Positions 1 to 8,880 are shown, counted from the stretch's first letter. The stretch is 64,000 bases of DNA from Christensenella sp. UBA7588 (GCA_002478945.1 DLKM01000025.1:2322-66321), one strand, 5' to 3'. A program made the numbers and translations. The notes: generated by a model not told the origin, from the sequence alone.

Positions 1-137
1 GTTCCGTGGGTTCCCTCAAGCACAGCGCAGAGGGGGAACGGAATAGGGGAAACACCTGAGGAAGGGGGAAATTGTATTAAAATAAATAGGAAAAGAATTG
101 AAGTTATTGTATTTTGAAGATATGATAAAATTTTTAT

Positions 138-165
138 AAACAAGTCGCGATTTCGCGGCTTGTTT
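138..165 (+). terminator. Hairpin upstream of tetR, probable terminator of a gene left of the window
   Basis: The arms AAACAAG-T-CGCG and CGCG-G-CTTGTTT enclose an ATTT loop, giving about 12 pairs with one T/G wobble. The flanks are AT-rich but there is only a short T tract. Bases 1-137 hold no gene I can support. They contain a purine-rich stretch with GGGGAAATTGTATT, slightly like the repeat near 4.68 kb. Confidence 0.5.
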
Positions 166-188
166 GCATAAATCTCACTATTTAGTGG

Positions 189-217
189 TTGACAAAACGC
201 ATATCAAACGATATAAT
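189..217 (+). promoter_or_regulatory. Consensus promoter of tetR
   Basis: TTGACA at 189-194, a 17-bp spacer and TATAAT at 212-217 match the housekeeping sigma consensus exactly. A short inverted repeat TATCA-AG-TGATA (217-228) overlaps the -10 region and could be an autoregulatory operator; that part is inference. Confidence 0.8.
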
Positions 218-248
218 ATCAAGTGATACAAAACAAACGGAGGCAATT

Positions 249-806
249 ATGCCAAGAAAAGCCACAATCTCCAAAGAGATGATAAAAAATGCGGGAGTTC
301 AAATGATTCTCGAGGGAGAGAGTTTGAACGTCAGAGCCGTTGCGAACAGACTCGGTTGTTCGATTCAGCCCGTTTTTTACAATTACGCAACTATGGACGA
401 TTTGAAAGCGGATATTTTGACTACCGTATCTCAAAGGTACGAAGAATATATGGCAGAAAACTCGAAATCGGACAAATATTTGCCGTATATGGCTATCGGA
501 ATGTCCTATATCGGGTTTGCAAGGGATTATCCGCAGTTTTTCAAAATGCTGTTTATGGAGGAAAACGGCATAAAAACGCAAAACAGTATGGCGTTGAAAA
601 GCGCGATAAATTTGCTTACAAAGACATTTTCCTGCTCGGTGGAAACGGCAATGCGCCTGCAAACCGAAATGTGGGTATTTGTTCACGGCTTCGCGACTAT
701 GATTGTTACCAAATACATCGAATGGGACGAAGACAGCGTGACGGAAATGTTGTCCGACGTGTTCAACGGCCTAAAAGCGAGGCTCGGATTGACAGAATCG
801 GTATAA
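249..806 (+). CDS. TetR/AcrR-family transcriptional regulator
   Basis: A 185-residue protein with an N-terminal TetR-type helix-turn-helix at about residues 8-50 (LNVRAVANRLGCSIQPVFYNY), followed by a helical ligand or dimer domain. The ATG at 249 is chosen because AACGGAGG sits just upstream and the -10 box ends at 217. An in-frame TTG at 189 lies inside the promoter. The next genes encode an ABC exporter with its own promoter and a palindrome at 832-850, so the likely role is ligand-responsive repression of that exporter. The ligand cannot be read from sequence. Confidence 0.85.
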   Translation: MPRKATISKEMIKNAGVQMILEGESLNVRAVANRLGCSIQPVFYNYATMDDLKADILTTVSQRYEEYMAENSKSDKYLPYMAIGMSYIGFARDYPQFFKMLFMEENGIKTQNSMALKSAINLLTKTFSCSVETAMRLQTEMWVFVHGFATMIVTKYIEWDEDSVTEMLSDVFNGLKARLGLTESV

Positions 807-831
807 TAGAGCAAATTAAATTTCAACTGCG

Positions 832-862
832 TTGAATACTTTGTATTCAAACGACATATAAT
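832..862 (+). promoter_or_regulatory. Promoter and candidate TetR operator of the ABC exporter
   Basis: A perfect inverted repeat TTGAATAC-TTT-GTATTCAA spans 832-850. TATAAT lies at 857-862 and the palindrome overlaps the -35 position. A repressor bound there would block RNA polymerase. Assignment to the adjacent TetR protein is inference from position. Confidence 0.55.
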
Positions 863-888
863 CGACAAAATAAAAGGAATAACAAAAA

Positions 889-1641
889 ATGCTTCAAATA
901 CGCAATTTAACAAAAACTTACGGCGGAAACGCCAAACCGTCAGTCGACAATCTTACGTTGACGGTCGGAGACGGAGAAATTTTCGGTTTTATCGGTCCTA
1001 ACGGCGCAGGTAAATCTACGACGATTAAATCGATAACGGGTATTATCGACTTCGAGGACGGCTCGGTGTGCCTTGACGGAATCGACATCAAACAAAATCC
1101 TATCGAGGCAAAGAAAATTCTCGGCTACGTCAGCGACGACCACGTTATGTACGAGGGTTTGACGGGAGTGGAATATATCAATTTTATCTGCGACGTTTTC
1201 GATGTGCCTACGGCACAAAGGCAGGAAAGACTGGAAAAATACGCCGAACTTTTTTCCTTGCAGGACGCGGTAAAGAAACAGATTTCTACATATTCGCACG
1301 GAATGAAACAAAAACTCAACATAATCGGCGCATTGATACACGAGCCGAAACTTTGGGTGCTTGACGAACCTATGACGGGACTCGACCCTCGCTCGGCTTA
1401 TAACCTAAAACAACTTATGCGCGAACACGCGGATAAGGGAAACAGCGTGTTTTTCTCCTCGCACGTTCTCGAAGTTGTCGAAAAAGTGTGCGACAGAGTG
1501 GGGATAATCGACGACGGACATCTTATAACCTGTTGCAAGATTGACGAACTCAAAGAGCGCAACAAGGATAAATCGCTCGAGGAACTTTTCCTCAAACTTA
1601 CCGACGACACGCGTAGCGTGTCAAACGAAATGGCGGAGTGA
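889..1641 (+). CDS. ABC transporter ATP-binding protein (ABC-2 type exporter)
   Basis: A 250-residue ATPase subunit. Visible motifs are Walker A GPNGAGKST (about residue 37), the signature YSHGMKQ (about 135), Walker B LWVLDEPMTGLDP (about 155) and the switch histidine in FFSSHVLE (about 187). These match the EcsA/CcmA-like ATPases that pair with ABC-2 membrane subunits. AAAGGAA precedes the ATG. The permease gene starts 4 bp after the stop, so the two are co-transcribed. The substrate is unknown; peptide, drug or lipid export would all fit. Confidence 0.9.
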   Translation: MLQIRNLTKTYGGNAKPSVDNLTLTVGDGEIFGFIGPNGAGKSTTIKSITGIIDFEDGSVCLDGIDIKQNPIEAKKILGYVSDDHVMYEGLTGVEYINFICDVFDVPTAQRQERLEKYAELFSLQDAVKKQISTYSHGMKQKLNIIGALIHEPKLWVLDEPMTGLDPRSAYNLKQLMREHADKGNSVFFSSHVLEVVEKVCDRVGIIDDGHLITCCKIDELKERNKDKSLEELFLKLTDDTRSVSNEMAE

Positions 1642-1645
1642 CGAT

Positions 1646-3379
1646 ATGAACAAATCTTTGTTATTATTCAAGACGTTGTATCGCAACGCCACCGCGCCGA
1701 CGAATGCGGAAAAAGACGGTAAGAAAAGAATATCCAAGAGTCTTGCCGCGATTTTGTCGATGTCTCCGCTGGTAATTATGATTGCGATAATGATGGCGTT
1801 TTTGGCGTTGTCGCTAAAAAGTATTGCCGATTTGTCCGCACTTTTGACTTCGGTACTGTTCGCAACGCAGATGTTGGTGCTTTTCTTATCTATGGCGTCG
1901 ATGTTTTCAACGCTGTACGACGCAAAGGACACGCCGTTTTTGCAGACTTTGCCGATAAAACCGACGGGCGTATTCTTTGCCAAATTTGCGCTTGTTTACG
2001 TCAATTCGCTCAAACTGGCGGCTATCGTGTTTTTGCCCATAGCGTACGTCGTTACGATAACGTTTAACGTTGCAAATCACACGATGTTTTACGGTGCGTA
2101 TCCGCTAATTTTGTTGGTTGCGCTGTGCGCGCCCGTGCTTCCGTTATTCGTTGCCGTGTTATTTTCGATGCCCGTAGCGTGGCTCGGTTCGTATTTCAAA
2201 GGTAAACCCACGCTTAAAAGCGTGATAACGATTCTGTTTTACGTTATCTTGATGTGCGCGTATATGGTGGTCGTGTATTATATGAACACCACGGGTTTCG
2301 GTCAAGAGGGAGACGTGGAGATTTCGCAAGGCGCGCTTGCGTCGTTGTACGGAGTCGCCAGAGCGATATATCCCGACAAAGTCCTCGTTGATTTCTGTTA
2401 CGGCATAAACGCAGGCAAGAATTTCGGAATTTCCGCCGCCTGTATCGTCGGTATGATTGTCGTTATGCTTCTTCTTGCGCTTGCGTTCTATAAACGTATC
2501 AACATCAGGAAGAACGAAACCGCCGCTCAAACCGCGTCCAACAAAACGACGCTCAAACAGGATAGCGTCGTTATGTCGCTCGTCAAAAAGGATTTCAAAT
2601 CGATAATCCGCAACAGCTCGCTTGCAATGACCTCGTTTGCAAATACGCTTATGGCACCGATTTTCATCGTCGTGATGTATTTTATCACGGGTTTCAAGTC
2701 CGAAAACGGAGAAGCAATGAATTCGCTTACGCTCGAAATGATGGGGATTGGTTTCGTAGTGATGTATTCGATGATATTCCTTGCAGGAGCAAATCTCATA
2801 GCGTCTTTGGCGTATACGAGAGATGGAAAGACGTTTTTCGCAATGAAATCTTTGCCGATTAAGCCTATCGACAGCATAAAATCCAAAGTTTTGCTTGCAA
2901 CAATCGTTCCTGCTGTTATAATGGTACCGATAATGCTTATCGCATTGCTTTTGTACAAGATAGACATCGTATCGACGCTGTTTATCGGTATCGACTCTAT
3001 GCTGATGGTGGTCGGCATCAACTGCCTGAACGTGCTTTTCGATATGAAGAAAGGCAATCAACATTGGGAGGACGTATCCGAACTTCGCAACGCAAGCCGC
3101 GGCAACTACTATCAGATTTTATCCGCGTTTTTGGCAATCGTTCCCGCAGCGGCTCTGTTTTTGCTCGGAATACTGCTTTCGGTGTTTGCCGGCGTACTCG
3201 GAGAAATCGCTATCAAAGCGATATTCTGGGCAGTCGCGACAGGAATATCTGCTGTGATTTTCGTCGTCGGATTGTGCGTTATAAGAAGCAAAGGCGAGGA
3301 GTATTACGCGTTGATAGGACTCAACAAAACCGAAAGACGCGCGAGAACACAATATAACCGTAGAGGACTGATGAAATGA
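1646..3379 (+). CDS. ABC-2 type transporter permease
   Basis: About 577 residues with many hydrophobic helices spread over two halves: roughly residues 35-130, 160-225 and 270-290, then 330-400, 425-475 and 510-560. This is the layout of a two-lobed ABC-2 permease with about a dozen spans. The ATG at 1646 is chosen because GGAG lies just before it; an upstream in-frame extension would overlap the ATPase gene by about 100 bp. Its stop overlaps the start of ruvX (ATGA). Confidence 0.85.
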   Translation: MNKSLLLFKTLYRNATAPTNAEKDGKKRISKSLAAILSMSPLVIMIAIMMAFLALSLKSIADLSALLTSVLFATQMLVLFLSMASMFSTLYDAKDTPFLQTLPIKPTGVFFAKFALVYVNSLKLAAIVFLPIAYVVTITFNVANHTMFYGAYPLILLVALCAPVLPLFVAVLFSMPVAWLGSYFKGKPTLKSVITILFYVILMCAYMVVVYYMNTTGFGQEGDVEISQGALASLYGVARAIYPDKVLVDFCYGINAGKNFGISAACIVGMIVVMLLLALAFYKRINIRKNETAAQTASNKTTLKQDSVVMSLVKKDFKSIIRNSSLAMTSFANTLMAPIFIVVMYFITGFKSENGEAMNSLTLEMMGIGFVVMYSMIFLAGANLIASLAYTRDGKTFFAMKSLPIKPIDSIKSKVLLATIVPAVIMVPIMLIALLLYKIDIVSTLFIGIDSMLMVVGINCLNVLFDMKKGNQHWEDVSELRNASRGNYYQILSAFLAIVPAAALFLLGILLSVFAGVLGEIAIKAIFWAVATGISAVIFVVGLCVIRSKGEEYYALIGLNKTERRARTQYNRRGLMK

Positions 3380-3807
3380 TTCAAAAACACAAAATTGCAC
3401 TTGACGTCGGAGACGTACGAATCGGAGTTGCCGTAAGCGATTTGCTCGGTATTACCGCCAACCCTCGCGAAACTTACGTTCGCAAAAAAGGCGATATGAA
3501 CGCCGACATAGCGTATTTTTGCGATTATGCCAAAAAAGAGGACGCGGACGCTTTCGTTCTCGGTTTTCCTAAAAATATGGACGGAACGGAGGGGGACAGG
3601 GCGGTCGTTACCCGCGAATTCGGAGATTTGCTTGCAGAGGCAAGCGGACTTCCCGTGTACTATCAGGACGAGCGTTTGACGACGGTATCGGCGGAAAGAA
3701 TGCTCATAGACGCCGATGTTCGCCGCGAAAAACGCAAAAAAGTCATAGATAAGGTTGCCGCAACCATTATTTTGCAATCTTATCTCGATTCGCATAGCAG
3801 ATATTAA
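3376..3807 (+). CDS. ruvX: Holliday junction resolvase-like / pre-16S rRNA nuclease YqgF
   Basis: A 143-residue RNase H-fold protein of normal length. The family motifs are present: LDVGDVRIGVAVSD near the N-terminus, VLGFPKNMDG around residue 58 and the C-terminal DERLTT. In the family these supply acidic catalytic residues. YqgF is linked to 16S rRNA 5' maturation. Start and upstream stop overlap as ATGA. In Bacillota it normally sits beside the DUF1292 gene, as it does here. Confidence 0.92.
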   Translation: MIQKHKIALDVGDVRIGVAVSDLLGITANPRETYVRKKGDMNADIAYFCDYAKKEDADAFVLGFPKNMDGTEGDRAVVTREFGDLLAEASGLPVYYQDERLTTVSAERMLIDADVRREKRKKVIDKVAATIILQSYLDSHSRY

Positions 3808-3909
3808 AATGCGATTAAATTAGACAGCCAAAGATATTTTGCTTGCAAATTGCGCAAAATATGTTAATATCAATGTATCAAGACGCACAGCGTCCAAAGG
3901 AGAACTACA

Positions 3910-4257
3910 ATGGCAGATTTTTTTGATGACCAAAACAATATGCAAGAAGATGACGACATCATCACTCTTTACAACGAAGAAACAGACAAAGACGAAGATT
4001 TCTATCATCTCGCAACGCTCGACGTTGACAACAGATGGTTTATCGTTATGAAACCCGTGGAGAAACTCGACGACATCGACGAGGACGAGGTCCTTATTTA
4101 CGAAATCGGCGAAAACGAGGACGGCAACGACGTCTTTATGGCAATCGAGGACGAAGCATTGCTTCAACGCGTTTTCGACGAATTTATGGCAGAAGTCGAA
4201 AAGATGGAGGGCGGTTGCGATTGTTGTGATGACGATTGCTCTTGCTGCCATCACTAA
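3910..4257 (+). CDS. DUF1292 domain protein (YrzB family)
   Basis: A 115-residue, very acidic protein. The central part (about residues 18-95, with ITLYNEE and WFIVMKP) matches DUF1292, whose function is not established. The C-terminus carries a Cys/His cluster GGCDCCDDDCSCCHH that could bind metal; this tail is not part of the core domain. AAAGGAGA precedes the ATG. A strong terminator follows at 4342-4371. Confidence 0.85.
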   Translation: MADFFDDQNNMQEDDDIITLYNEETDKDEDFYHLATLDVDNRWFIVMKPVEKLDDIDEDEVLIYEIGENEDGNDVFMAIEDEALLQRVFDEFMAEVEKMEGGCDCCDDDCSCCHH

Positions 4258-4261
4258 GACC

Positions 4262-4301
4262 GCGCTAAATCGCGCTTAACTTTGGCAGAGCCGTCCGAAT
4301 T
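4262..4301 (+). repeat. Partial copy of the GCGCTAAATCGCG intergenic repeat
   Basis: GCGCTAAATCGCG followed by ACTTTGGCAGAG and CCGAATTG closely matches 7703-7742. After 4301 the similarity ends, so this is the front half of the repeat module described at 7577-8020. Confidence 0.65.
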
Positions 4302-4341
4302 GCAATCACAACTGCAAATAAGACAATCACGTTTAGTTTTT

Positions 4342-4371
4342 CAAAAGACACGCAAAATAGCGTGTCTTTTG
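4342..4371 (+). terminator. Rho-independent terminator after the DUF1292 gene
   Basis: CAAAAGACACGC-AAAATA-GCGTGTCTTTTG is a perfect 12-bp hairpin, followed by CATTTATTTATTTC. Confidence 0.85.
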
Positions 4372-4394
4372 CATTTATTTATTTCAAAGATGTA

Positions 4395-4720
4395 ACACGA
4401 GCCGCAGGGCGGCGAGCCTTTGAGTGCCGAACTCGACGATTAGTACCGTCCGACTGTGACGTGTTGTTGCGTAGCAGTCACACAAAGGACGGTGGTATAA
4501 TGAGAGAAATATCCCTTTCTATGTGAGTGCCGTAAGGAGCGAAGCGACGGAATAGCGATTGTTACGCTTTGCGTCAATCGCGTTGAGTCGCCCCCACGAG
4601 CGACGGATAATGTTGTAGAGAATTGTCCTTGTACGAGTGGTGGGAGAAATACCGGCGTGTCCGGAAAGAGGGGGTTATTGTATTTAGAGGAGTTGCGACG
4701 CACTTCGTTTTGGGTGTACT
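4395..4720. repeat. Structured intergenic sequence, likely interspersed repeat
   Basis: This gene-free stretch is GC-richer than its flanks and full of imperfect inverted repeats. TACCGTCC...GGACGGT with inner GTGAC...GTCAC (about 4443-4497) and GCGATTG...CAATCGC (about 4553-4582) are clear. The 87-codon open frame on the - strand here has low-complexity composition and no ribosome site, so I do not call it a gene. The end (GGAAAGAGGGGG...ATTGTATT, about 4660-4683) recalls the first 90 bases of the window. Confidence 0.45.
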
Positions 4721-4808
4721 TATATACGGAATTTGATTGTTAGAGGGGAAAAATTCAAAAATAATCGGAAAAATTTGAAAAAATTCCTCAAAAACACCCG
4801 AAATTTAT

Positions 4809-4837
4809 TTGCAAAAATATTTTATATATAATATAAT
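4809..4837 (+). promoter_or_regulatory. Promoter of rpsB-tsf
   Basis: TTGCAA (4809-4814), 17-bp spacer, TATAAT (4832-4837). The leader of about 92 nt (4844-4935) contains GTCCG...CGGAC arms. It may be a ribosomal-protein autoregulatory leader, but I cannot match it to a named RNA family by eye. Confidence 0.75.
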
Positions 4838-4935
4838 TCCAATCGACCCTGCATCGTAGAGGAGTCCGTTCTGTTCCATCGGAGGTTCGGACGTCGAGTC
4901 TGCGAGAGGTAAAAAACAATAGGAGGACCATAAAA

Positions 4936-5766
4936 ATGGCCGTAACAACAATGAAAGCCCTGCTCGAAGCAGGCGTACACTTCGGACACCAAACCAAGCG
5001 TTGGAACCCGAAAATGGGCAAGTACATCTATGCAACTAGAAACGACATTCACATCATCGACCTTCAAATTTCCGTCGACCACGTCGAAGCCGCTTACAAC
5101 TTTGTAAAGAGTGTTGCAGCAGAGGGCAAATCCGTTCTTTTCGTCGGCACGAAGAAACAAGCTCAAGACGCTATCAAACAAGAGGCAGAACGTTGCGATA
5201 TGTTCTACATCAACCAAAGATGGCTCGGCGGCACGCTTACCAACTTCAAGACTATCCGCACGAGAATCGACCGTTTGAACAAAATCAATCAAATGGAACT
5301 TATCGGCGAGTTCGAACTTCTCCCCAAGAAAGAAGTCGCACACCTCAAGAAAGAACGTGACGACCTCGAGAAGAACCTCGGCGGTATCAAGAATATGCGC
5401 ACTTTGCCCGGTTGCTTGTTTGTAGTTGACCTCAAGAAAGAAGAAAACGCAGTAAGAGAAGCTCGCAAGCTCAATATCCCGATTGTTGCAGTAGTAGATA
5501 CCAACTGCGACCCCGACCTCGTCGATTACGTTATCCCCGGCAACGACGACGCTATCCGCGCAATCCAACTCTTTGCGTCTTTGATGGCAGACGCCGTTAT
5601 CGAAGCAAAACAAGGCGAATCTTTGCACGCAGCTCCCGTAGCCGAAGAAGCTAAGGAAGAAGCACCGGTTGTCGAAGAAGTCAAAGCAGAAGTAGTGGAA
5701 GAAAAAGCTCTCACTCCCGAAGAAGCTCTTGAAAAAGCAATCGCAGAAAAAGAAGCACAAGAATAA
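4936..5766 (+). CDS. rpsB: 30S ribosomal protein S2
   Basis: A 276-residue protein with the S2 signatures [19 protein letters not shown] at the start and [10 protein letters not shown] around residue 93. The last 45 or so residues are a Glu/Ala/Val-rich acidic tail beyond the conserved domain, which makes it longer than many S2 proteins. AGGAGG precedes the ATG. It is followed by tsf, the standard bacterial pair. S2 joins the 30S subunit late in assembly. Confidence 0.97.
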   Translation: MAVTTMKALLEAGVHFGHQTKRWNPKMGKYIYATRNDIHIIDLQISVDHVEAAYNFVKSVAAEGKSVLFVGTKKQAQDAIKQEAERCDMFYINQRWLGGTLTNFKTIRTRIDRLNKINQMELIGEFELLPKKEVAHLKKERDDLEKNLGGIKNMRTLPGCLFVVDLKKEENAVREARKLNIPIVAVVDTNCDPDLVDYVIPGNDDAIRAIQLFASLMADAVIEAKQGESLHAAPVAEEAKEEAPVVEEVKAEVVEEKALTPEEALEKAIAEKEAQE

Positions 5767-5831
5767 TCGAATTTATCCGCACGCAACCAACACTTGCGTG
5801 CGGTTTCAAAACAAATAATAGGAGAAAATAT

Positions 5832-6704
5832 ATGGCATTCACAAGCAAAGACGTTATGGAACTTCGCCAACGTACCGGTGTCGGTATGATGGACTGCAAA
5901 AAAGCTCTCGTGGCAACTGACGGCGATATGGAAGCCGCTATCGATTTCTTGAGAGAAAAAGGTATGGCAACCGCAGCTAAGAAAGAAGCTCGTATCGCAG
6001 CGGAAGGCATCGTTTACGCAGCATCCAAGAACGGCAAATCCGTACTTTTGGAAGTCAACTGCGAATCTGACTTTGTCGCAGGCGGTCCCGTATTCAAAGA
6101 GTACGTCGCAAAAGTTGCAGACTACGTTCTCGACAATTCCGACGCAACCGTCGCAGACGTTGTTGCGGCAATGCAAGACGTTACCAACGAGTACGTTATG
6201 AAGATGGGCGAAAAACTCTCCATCCGTCGTTTCACGGTTTATGAAGCAAACGATTCCGTCGTTGATACATACATCCATATGGGCGGCAAAATCGGCGTTA
6301 TGGTCGAGGCTACGAACGGCGCAAGCGCAGAAGTCGTACACGACGTCGCACTTCAAATCGCAGCGGCAAACGCACAATACGTTTGCAGAGAAGAAGTTCC
6401 TCAATCCGAAGTTGACCACGAGAAAGAAATTCTCAAGGCTCAAGCTCTCAACGAGGACAGCAAAAAGCCCGAAGCAATCATCGAAAAGATGCTCGTCGGC
6501 AGAATCAACAAATTCTACAAAGACGTTTGCCTCAACGAACAAGTTTTCGTTAAGAACGGCGATTTGACCATTTCTCAATACCTCAAACAAAACGGCGACG
6601 TGAAAATCATTCGTTTCACTCGTTACGCAATGGGCGAAGGTTTGCAAAAGAGAGAAGACGACTTCGTCGGCGAAGTTATGGCTCAAGCTCACTTGGCAAA
6701 ATAA
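5832..6704 (+). CDS. tsf: Elongation factor Ts
   Basis: A 290-residue guanine nucleotide exchange factor for EF-Tu. The N-terminal UBA-like region carries VMELRQRTGVGMMDCKKAL, and LLEVNCESDFVA (about residue 73) marks the start of the core. AATAGGAGA precedes the ATG. Length is normal. It is co-transcribed with rpsB and closed by a terminator at 6712-6741. Confidence 0.97.
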   Translation: MAFTSKDVMELRQRTGVGMMDCKKALVATDGDMEAAIDFLREKGMATAAKKEARIAAEGIVYAASKNGKSVLLEVNCESDFVAGGPVFKEYVAKVADYVLDNSDATVADVVAAMQDVTNEYVMKMGEKLSIRRFTVYEANDSVVDTYIHMGGKIGVMVEATNGASAEVVHDVALQIAAANAQYVCREEVPQSEVDHEKEILKAQALNEDSKKPEAIIEKMLVGRINKFYKDVCLNEQVFVKNGDLTISQYLKQNGDVKIIRFTRYAMGEGLQKREDDFVGEVMAQAHLAK

Positions 6705-6711
6705 TCAATCG

Positions 6712-6741
6712 AAAAAGGAATGGCTTTCCATTCCTTTTTTT
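6712..6741 (+). terminator. Terminator of rpsB-tsf
   Basis: AAAAAGGAATGG-CTTT-CCATTCC with a seven-T run. Confidence 0.9.
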
Positions 6742-6836
6742 GAACGTTTTTTCGGAATAAAATCAATCGGACGTACTGCGATTTGTGCAATTATTTTGCA
6801 AAAATAGTGCGTTAGATGCTCTAAAAGGAGTTTGAA

Positions 6837-7574
6837 ATGAGCGAAACAATCCAAAAGACGGTAGACCCGTCCGTGAAGTATAAAAGAGTGATAATCAAGA
6901 TTTCTGGCGAAGCCCTCGCAAAAGAAAACGGCGCGGGAATCGACAATGAAAAACTTGAATTCGTATGCAGACAAATCGTCGCGGTCAAGGACCTCGGCGT
7001 CGACGTCGGTATCGTCATCGGCGGAGGCAACTTCTGGAGAGGTTTGCAAGCCGCAGACAAAATGAACCGTGCAACCGCCGATTATATGGGTATGCTTGCA
7101 ACGGTTATGAATGCTCTTGCGCTTCAGGACAAACTCGAAGAACACGGTGTCCCCGTCAGAGTGCAGACTGCGCTCACTATCACGAAAGTTGCCGAACCGT
7201 ATATTCTGCGCAAGGCAATCCGCCACTTTGAAAAGGGCAGAATCGTGATTTTTGCTTGCGGAACTGGCAATCCGTATTTCTCGACAGACACGGGTGCGGC
7301 ACTCCGTGCTTGCGAAATAGGCGCAGACGCATTGCTTTGCGCAAAGAACGTCGACGGTATATACGATTGCGACCCCAAAAAGAACAAAGACGCAAAGAAA
7401 TTTGACCATATCTCGTATATGCAAGTCATTTCTCTCGGTCTCAAAGCTATGGATACGACAGCCATTACAATGTGTATGGACAACAATATTCCCGTAGTAA
7501 CCTTTGCTCTTATGCAGGAAGGGAGTATGGTTAAGGCTGTGTGTGGCGAAAACGTCGGCACAATTATCTCTTAA
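6837..7574 (+). CDS. pyrH: Uridylate kinase (UMP kinase)
   Basis: A 245-residue bacterial UMP kinase of the amino-acid-kinase fold, converting UMP to UDP with ATP. Seen: KRVIIKISGEAL (residues 14-25), VIGGGNFWRG (about 61), the phosphate/substrate loop CGTGNPYFSTDT (about 141) and DGIYDCDPKKN. AAGGAG precedes the ATG. The first ten or so residues extend beyond the usual start but the ribosome site supports them. Its place after tsf is typical for bacteria, although frr is here separated by 1.3 kb and an inserted lipoprotein gene. Confidence 0.96.
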   Translation: MSETIQKTVDPSVKYKRVIIKISGEALAKENGAGIDNEKLEFVCRQIVAVKDLGVDVGIVIGGGNFWRGLQAADKMNRATADYMGMLATVMNALALQDKLEEHGVPVRVQTALTITKVAEPYILRKAIRHFEKGRIVIFACGTGNPYFSTDTGAALRACEIGADALLCAKNVDGIYDCDPKKNKDAKKFDHISYMQVISLGLKAMDTTAITMCMDNNIPVVTFALMQEGSMVKAVCGENVGTIIS

Positions 7575-7576
7575 GC

Positions 7577-8049
7577 TGCGCTATTTAGCGAATAGCATTG
7601 TCAAAACCCCTTGTTCACCAACTCACGTACACATTAGTACGTTAGGGTTGTTGCTCAAGGGGTTTTTTCGCGCTTTTCATCTAAATATCGCAGTTTTCAA
7701 ATGCGCTAAATCGCGAATTACTTCGGCAGAGTCACCCGATTGTCAACTCATTTACGCATAGTAAATTAGGGTTGCCTTTTGGGTGGCTCTTTCTTGTTCT
7801 TCATCGATTTATCGCAGTTTAAGTATCTAACCACTATATTTAATATTTTATTTTTCTCAAAATATCGCAGTTTAAGTATCTAATCGCTATATTTATTTTT
7901 TCATCAGAATATCGCAGTTTTTCAAACGCACTAAGTCGCAAATAACTTCGGCAAAATCGCTCGATAGCCAACTCATTTACGCTCAATAAATTAGGGTTGC
8001 CACTCGGACGACTCTTTCTTGTTCTTCATCGATTTATCGAAGTTTAAGT
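7577..8049 (+). repeat. Three copies of a structured intergenic repeat with terminator-like stems
   Basis: Each module has a front box, a long stem and an inner hairpin. The core reads CAAC-TC-[stem]-TAGG-GTTG with inner stems ACGTAC/GTACGT (7625-7642), ATTTAC/GTAAAT (7750-7766) and ATTTA/TAAAT (7975-7991). The inner stem changes sequence but keeps pairing, while the TC/TAGG internal loop is constant. Outer stems are AAAACCCCTTG/CAAGGGGTTTT (7603-7666) and AGAGTCACCC/GGGTGGCTCT (7728-7790); copy 3 is weaker. Between copies, ATCGCAGTTTAAGTATCTAA occurs at 7811 and 7863. No gene is supported in 7575-8144. Confidence 0.7.
7603..7668 (+). terminator. Terminator of pyrH formed by repeat copy 1
   Basis: The outer stem AAAACCCCTTG/CAAGGGGTTTT is followed by TTTTTTCG 30 bp after the pyrH stop. 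It belongs to the repeat module that recurs downstream. Confidence 0.75.
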
Positions 8050-8144
8050 TATCAAACCGCTTTTTTTGTCTCAAAAAATTGATACTTTTGTTTCGTTTTG
8101 CAATATGATATTATGGATTCAAGAGATAGTAAGGAGGATTTACT

Positions 8145-8723
8145 ATGAATAAAAAAGTCAAACTTATGATTTGTGCGGTTCTCGTACTCATCGTTGCTCT
8201 TGCGTGTTTTGTTGCTTGCGGCGATAATGAGGAGCCGAAAGACGAAGTCACTGTTACCGTTGTCAGAAACGGACAAACGACACAAACTATAAAAGTCGAG
8301 AGTGGAAAAGATGCGGAAAACGCATTGAAATCCGGAGATGTTTTGCCTCCCGACGGTATGTGGAGCAGTTGGTATTATTATGACGCCGAATATACGCAGA
8401 TTGTAAAAGCCAACGACGTTATCGACAAGGACGTTACGTTGTACTGCTATAGAGTGGCTTTGCCTGACGGTGGATTCAAAGTCAGCTACGTCGTTGACGG
8501 TAAAACGAATGATTTTTATCTGTTGAACGGAAAAGTCGATAAAAACACATATTATAGCAGAGCTACGATGAAAGTTTTGGAAAATCCGAATAACGTTAAG
8601 TTTTATTCCGATGCGGAGATGACGCAGGAATTTGATTTTACAGACTGCAACGTGACGTATACGACAGACGAAAACGGAGCAAGACATTACGGTTCGGTTA
8701 CCATTTATGTGAAACTTGCATAA
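8145..8723 (+). CDS. Putative lipoprotein of unknown function
   Basis: A 192-residue protein with a lipoprotein signal: basic MNKKVK, a hydrophobic stretch and a lipobox ending FVAC-G at about residue 24. The mature part is beta-rich and includes a segment with KANDVIDKDVTLYCY that loosely recalls InlB-type B repeats. That resemblance is weak. AAGGAGG precedes the ATG. It is a single gene between two terminators, inserted between pyrH and frr, which are usually adjacent. Function unknown; surface-attached by inference. Confidence 0.75.
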   Translation: MNKKVKLMICAVLVLIVALACFVACGDNEEPKDEVTVTVVRNGQTTQTIKVESGKDAENALKSGDVLPPDGMWSSWYYYDAEYTQIVKANDVIDKDVTLYCYRVALPDGGFKVSYVVDGKTNDFYLLNGKVDKNTYYSRATMKVLENPNNVKFYSDAEMTQEFDFTDCNVTYTTDENGARHYGSVTIYVKLA

Positions 8724-8743
8724 CGCTTTAGCGTTAAATTTTG

Positions 8744-8766
8744 AAAAGCCACCTCGTGTGGCTTTT
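8744..8766 (+). terminator. Terminator of the lipoprotein gene
   Basis: AAAAGCCAC-CTCGT-GTGGCTTTT. A smaller TAACGC...GCGTTA hairpin precedes it at 8721-8736. Confidence 0.75.
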
Positions 8767-8821
8767 CTCATATACTGCAAAAACGGATGCAAAAACACGG
8801 TTTTGCCGTTGATATTTCTTC

Positions 8822-8850
8822 TTGCAATATAGTTTATCATTTGATATAAT
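8822..8850 (+). promoter_or_regulatory. Promoter of the frr-uppS-cdsA-dxr-rseP-ispG operon
   Basis: TTGCAA (8822-8827), 17-bp spacer, TATAAT (8845-8850), 30 bp before the frr start. Confidence 0.8.
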
Positions 8851-8880
8851 ATCTATATATTCAAAATTCGGAGGTCTTTT

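Noticed and set aside
4440..4703. 87-codon frame on the - strand before rpsB
   Set aside because: Lies wholly in a structured repeat block, no ribosome site, low-complexity Ser/Thr/Arg composition.
4788..5035. Two - strand frames over the rpsB promoter and leader
   Set aside because: They run antisense through the promoter and the rpsB start with no ribosome site; judged chance.
7811..7920. ATCGCAGTTTAAGTATCTAA repeated at about 50-bp spacing, considered as a CRISPR array
   Set aside because: Only two full copies, no constant-length spacers and no cas genes; it is part of the intergenic repeat block.
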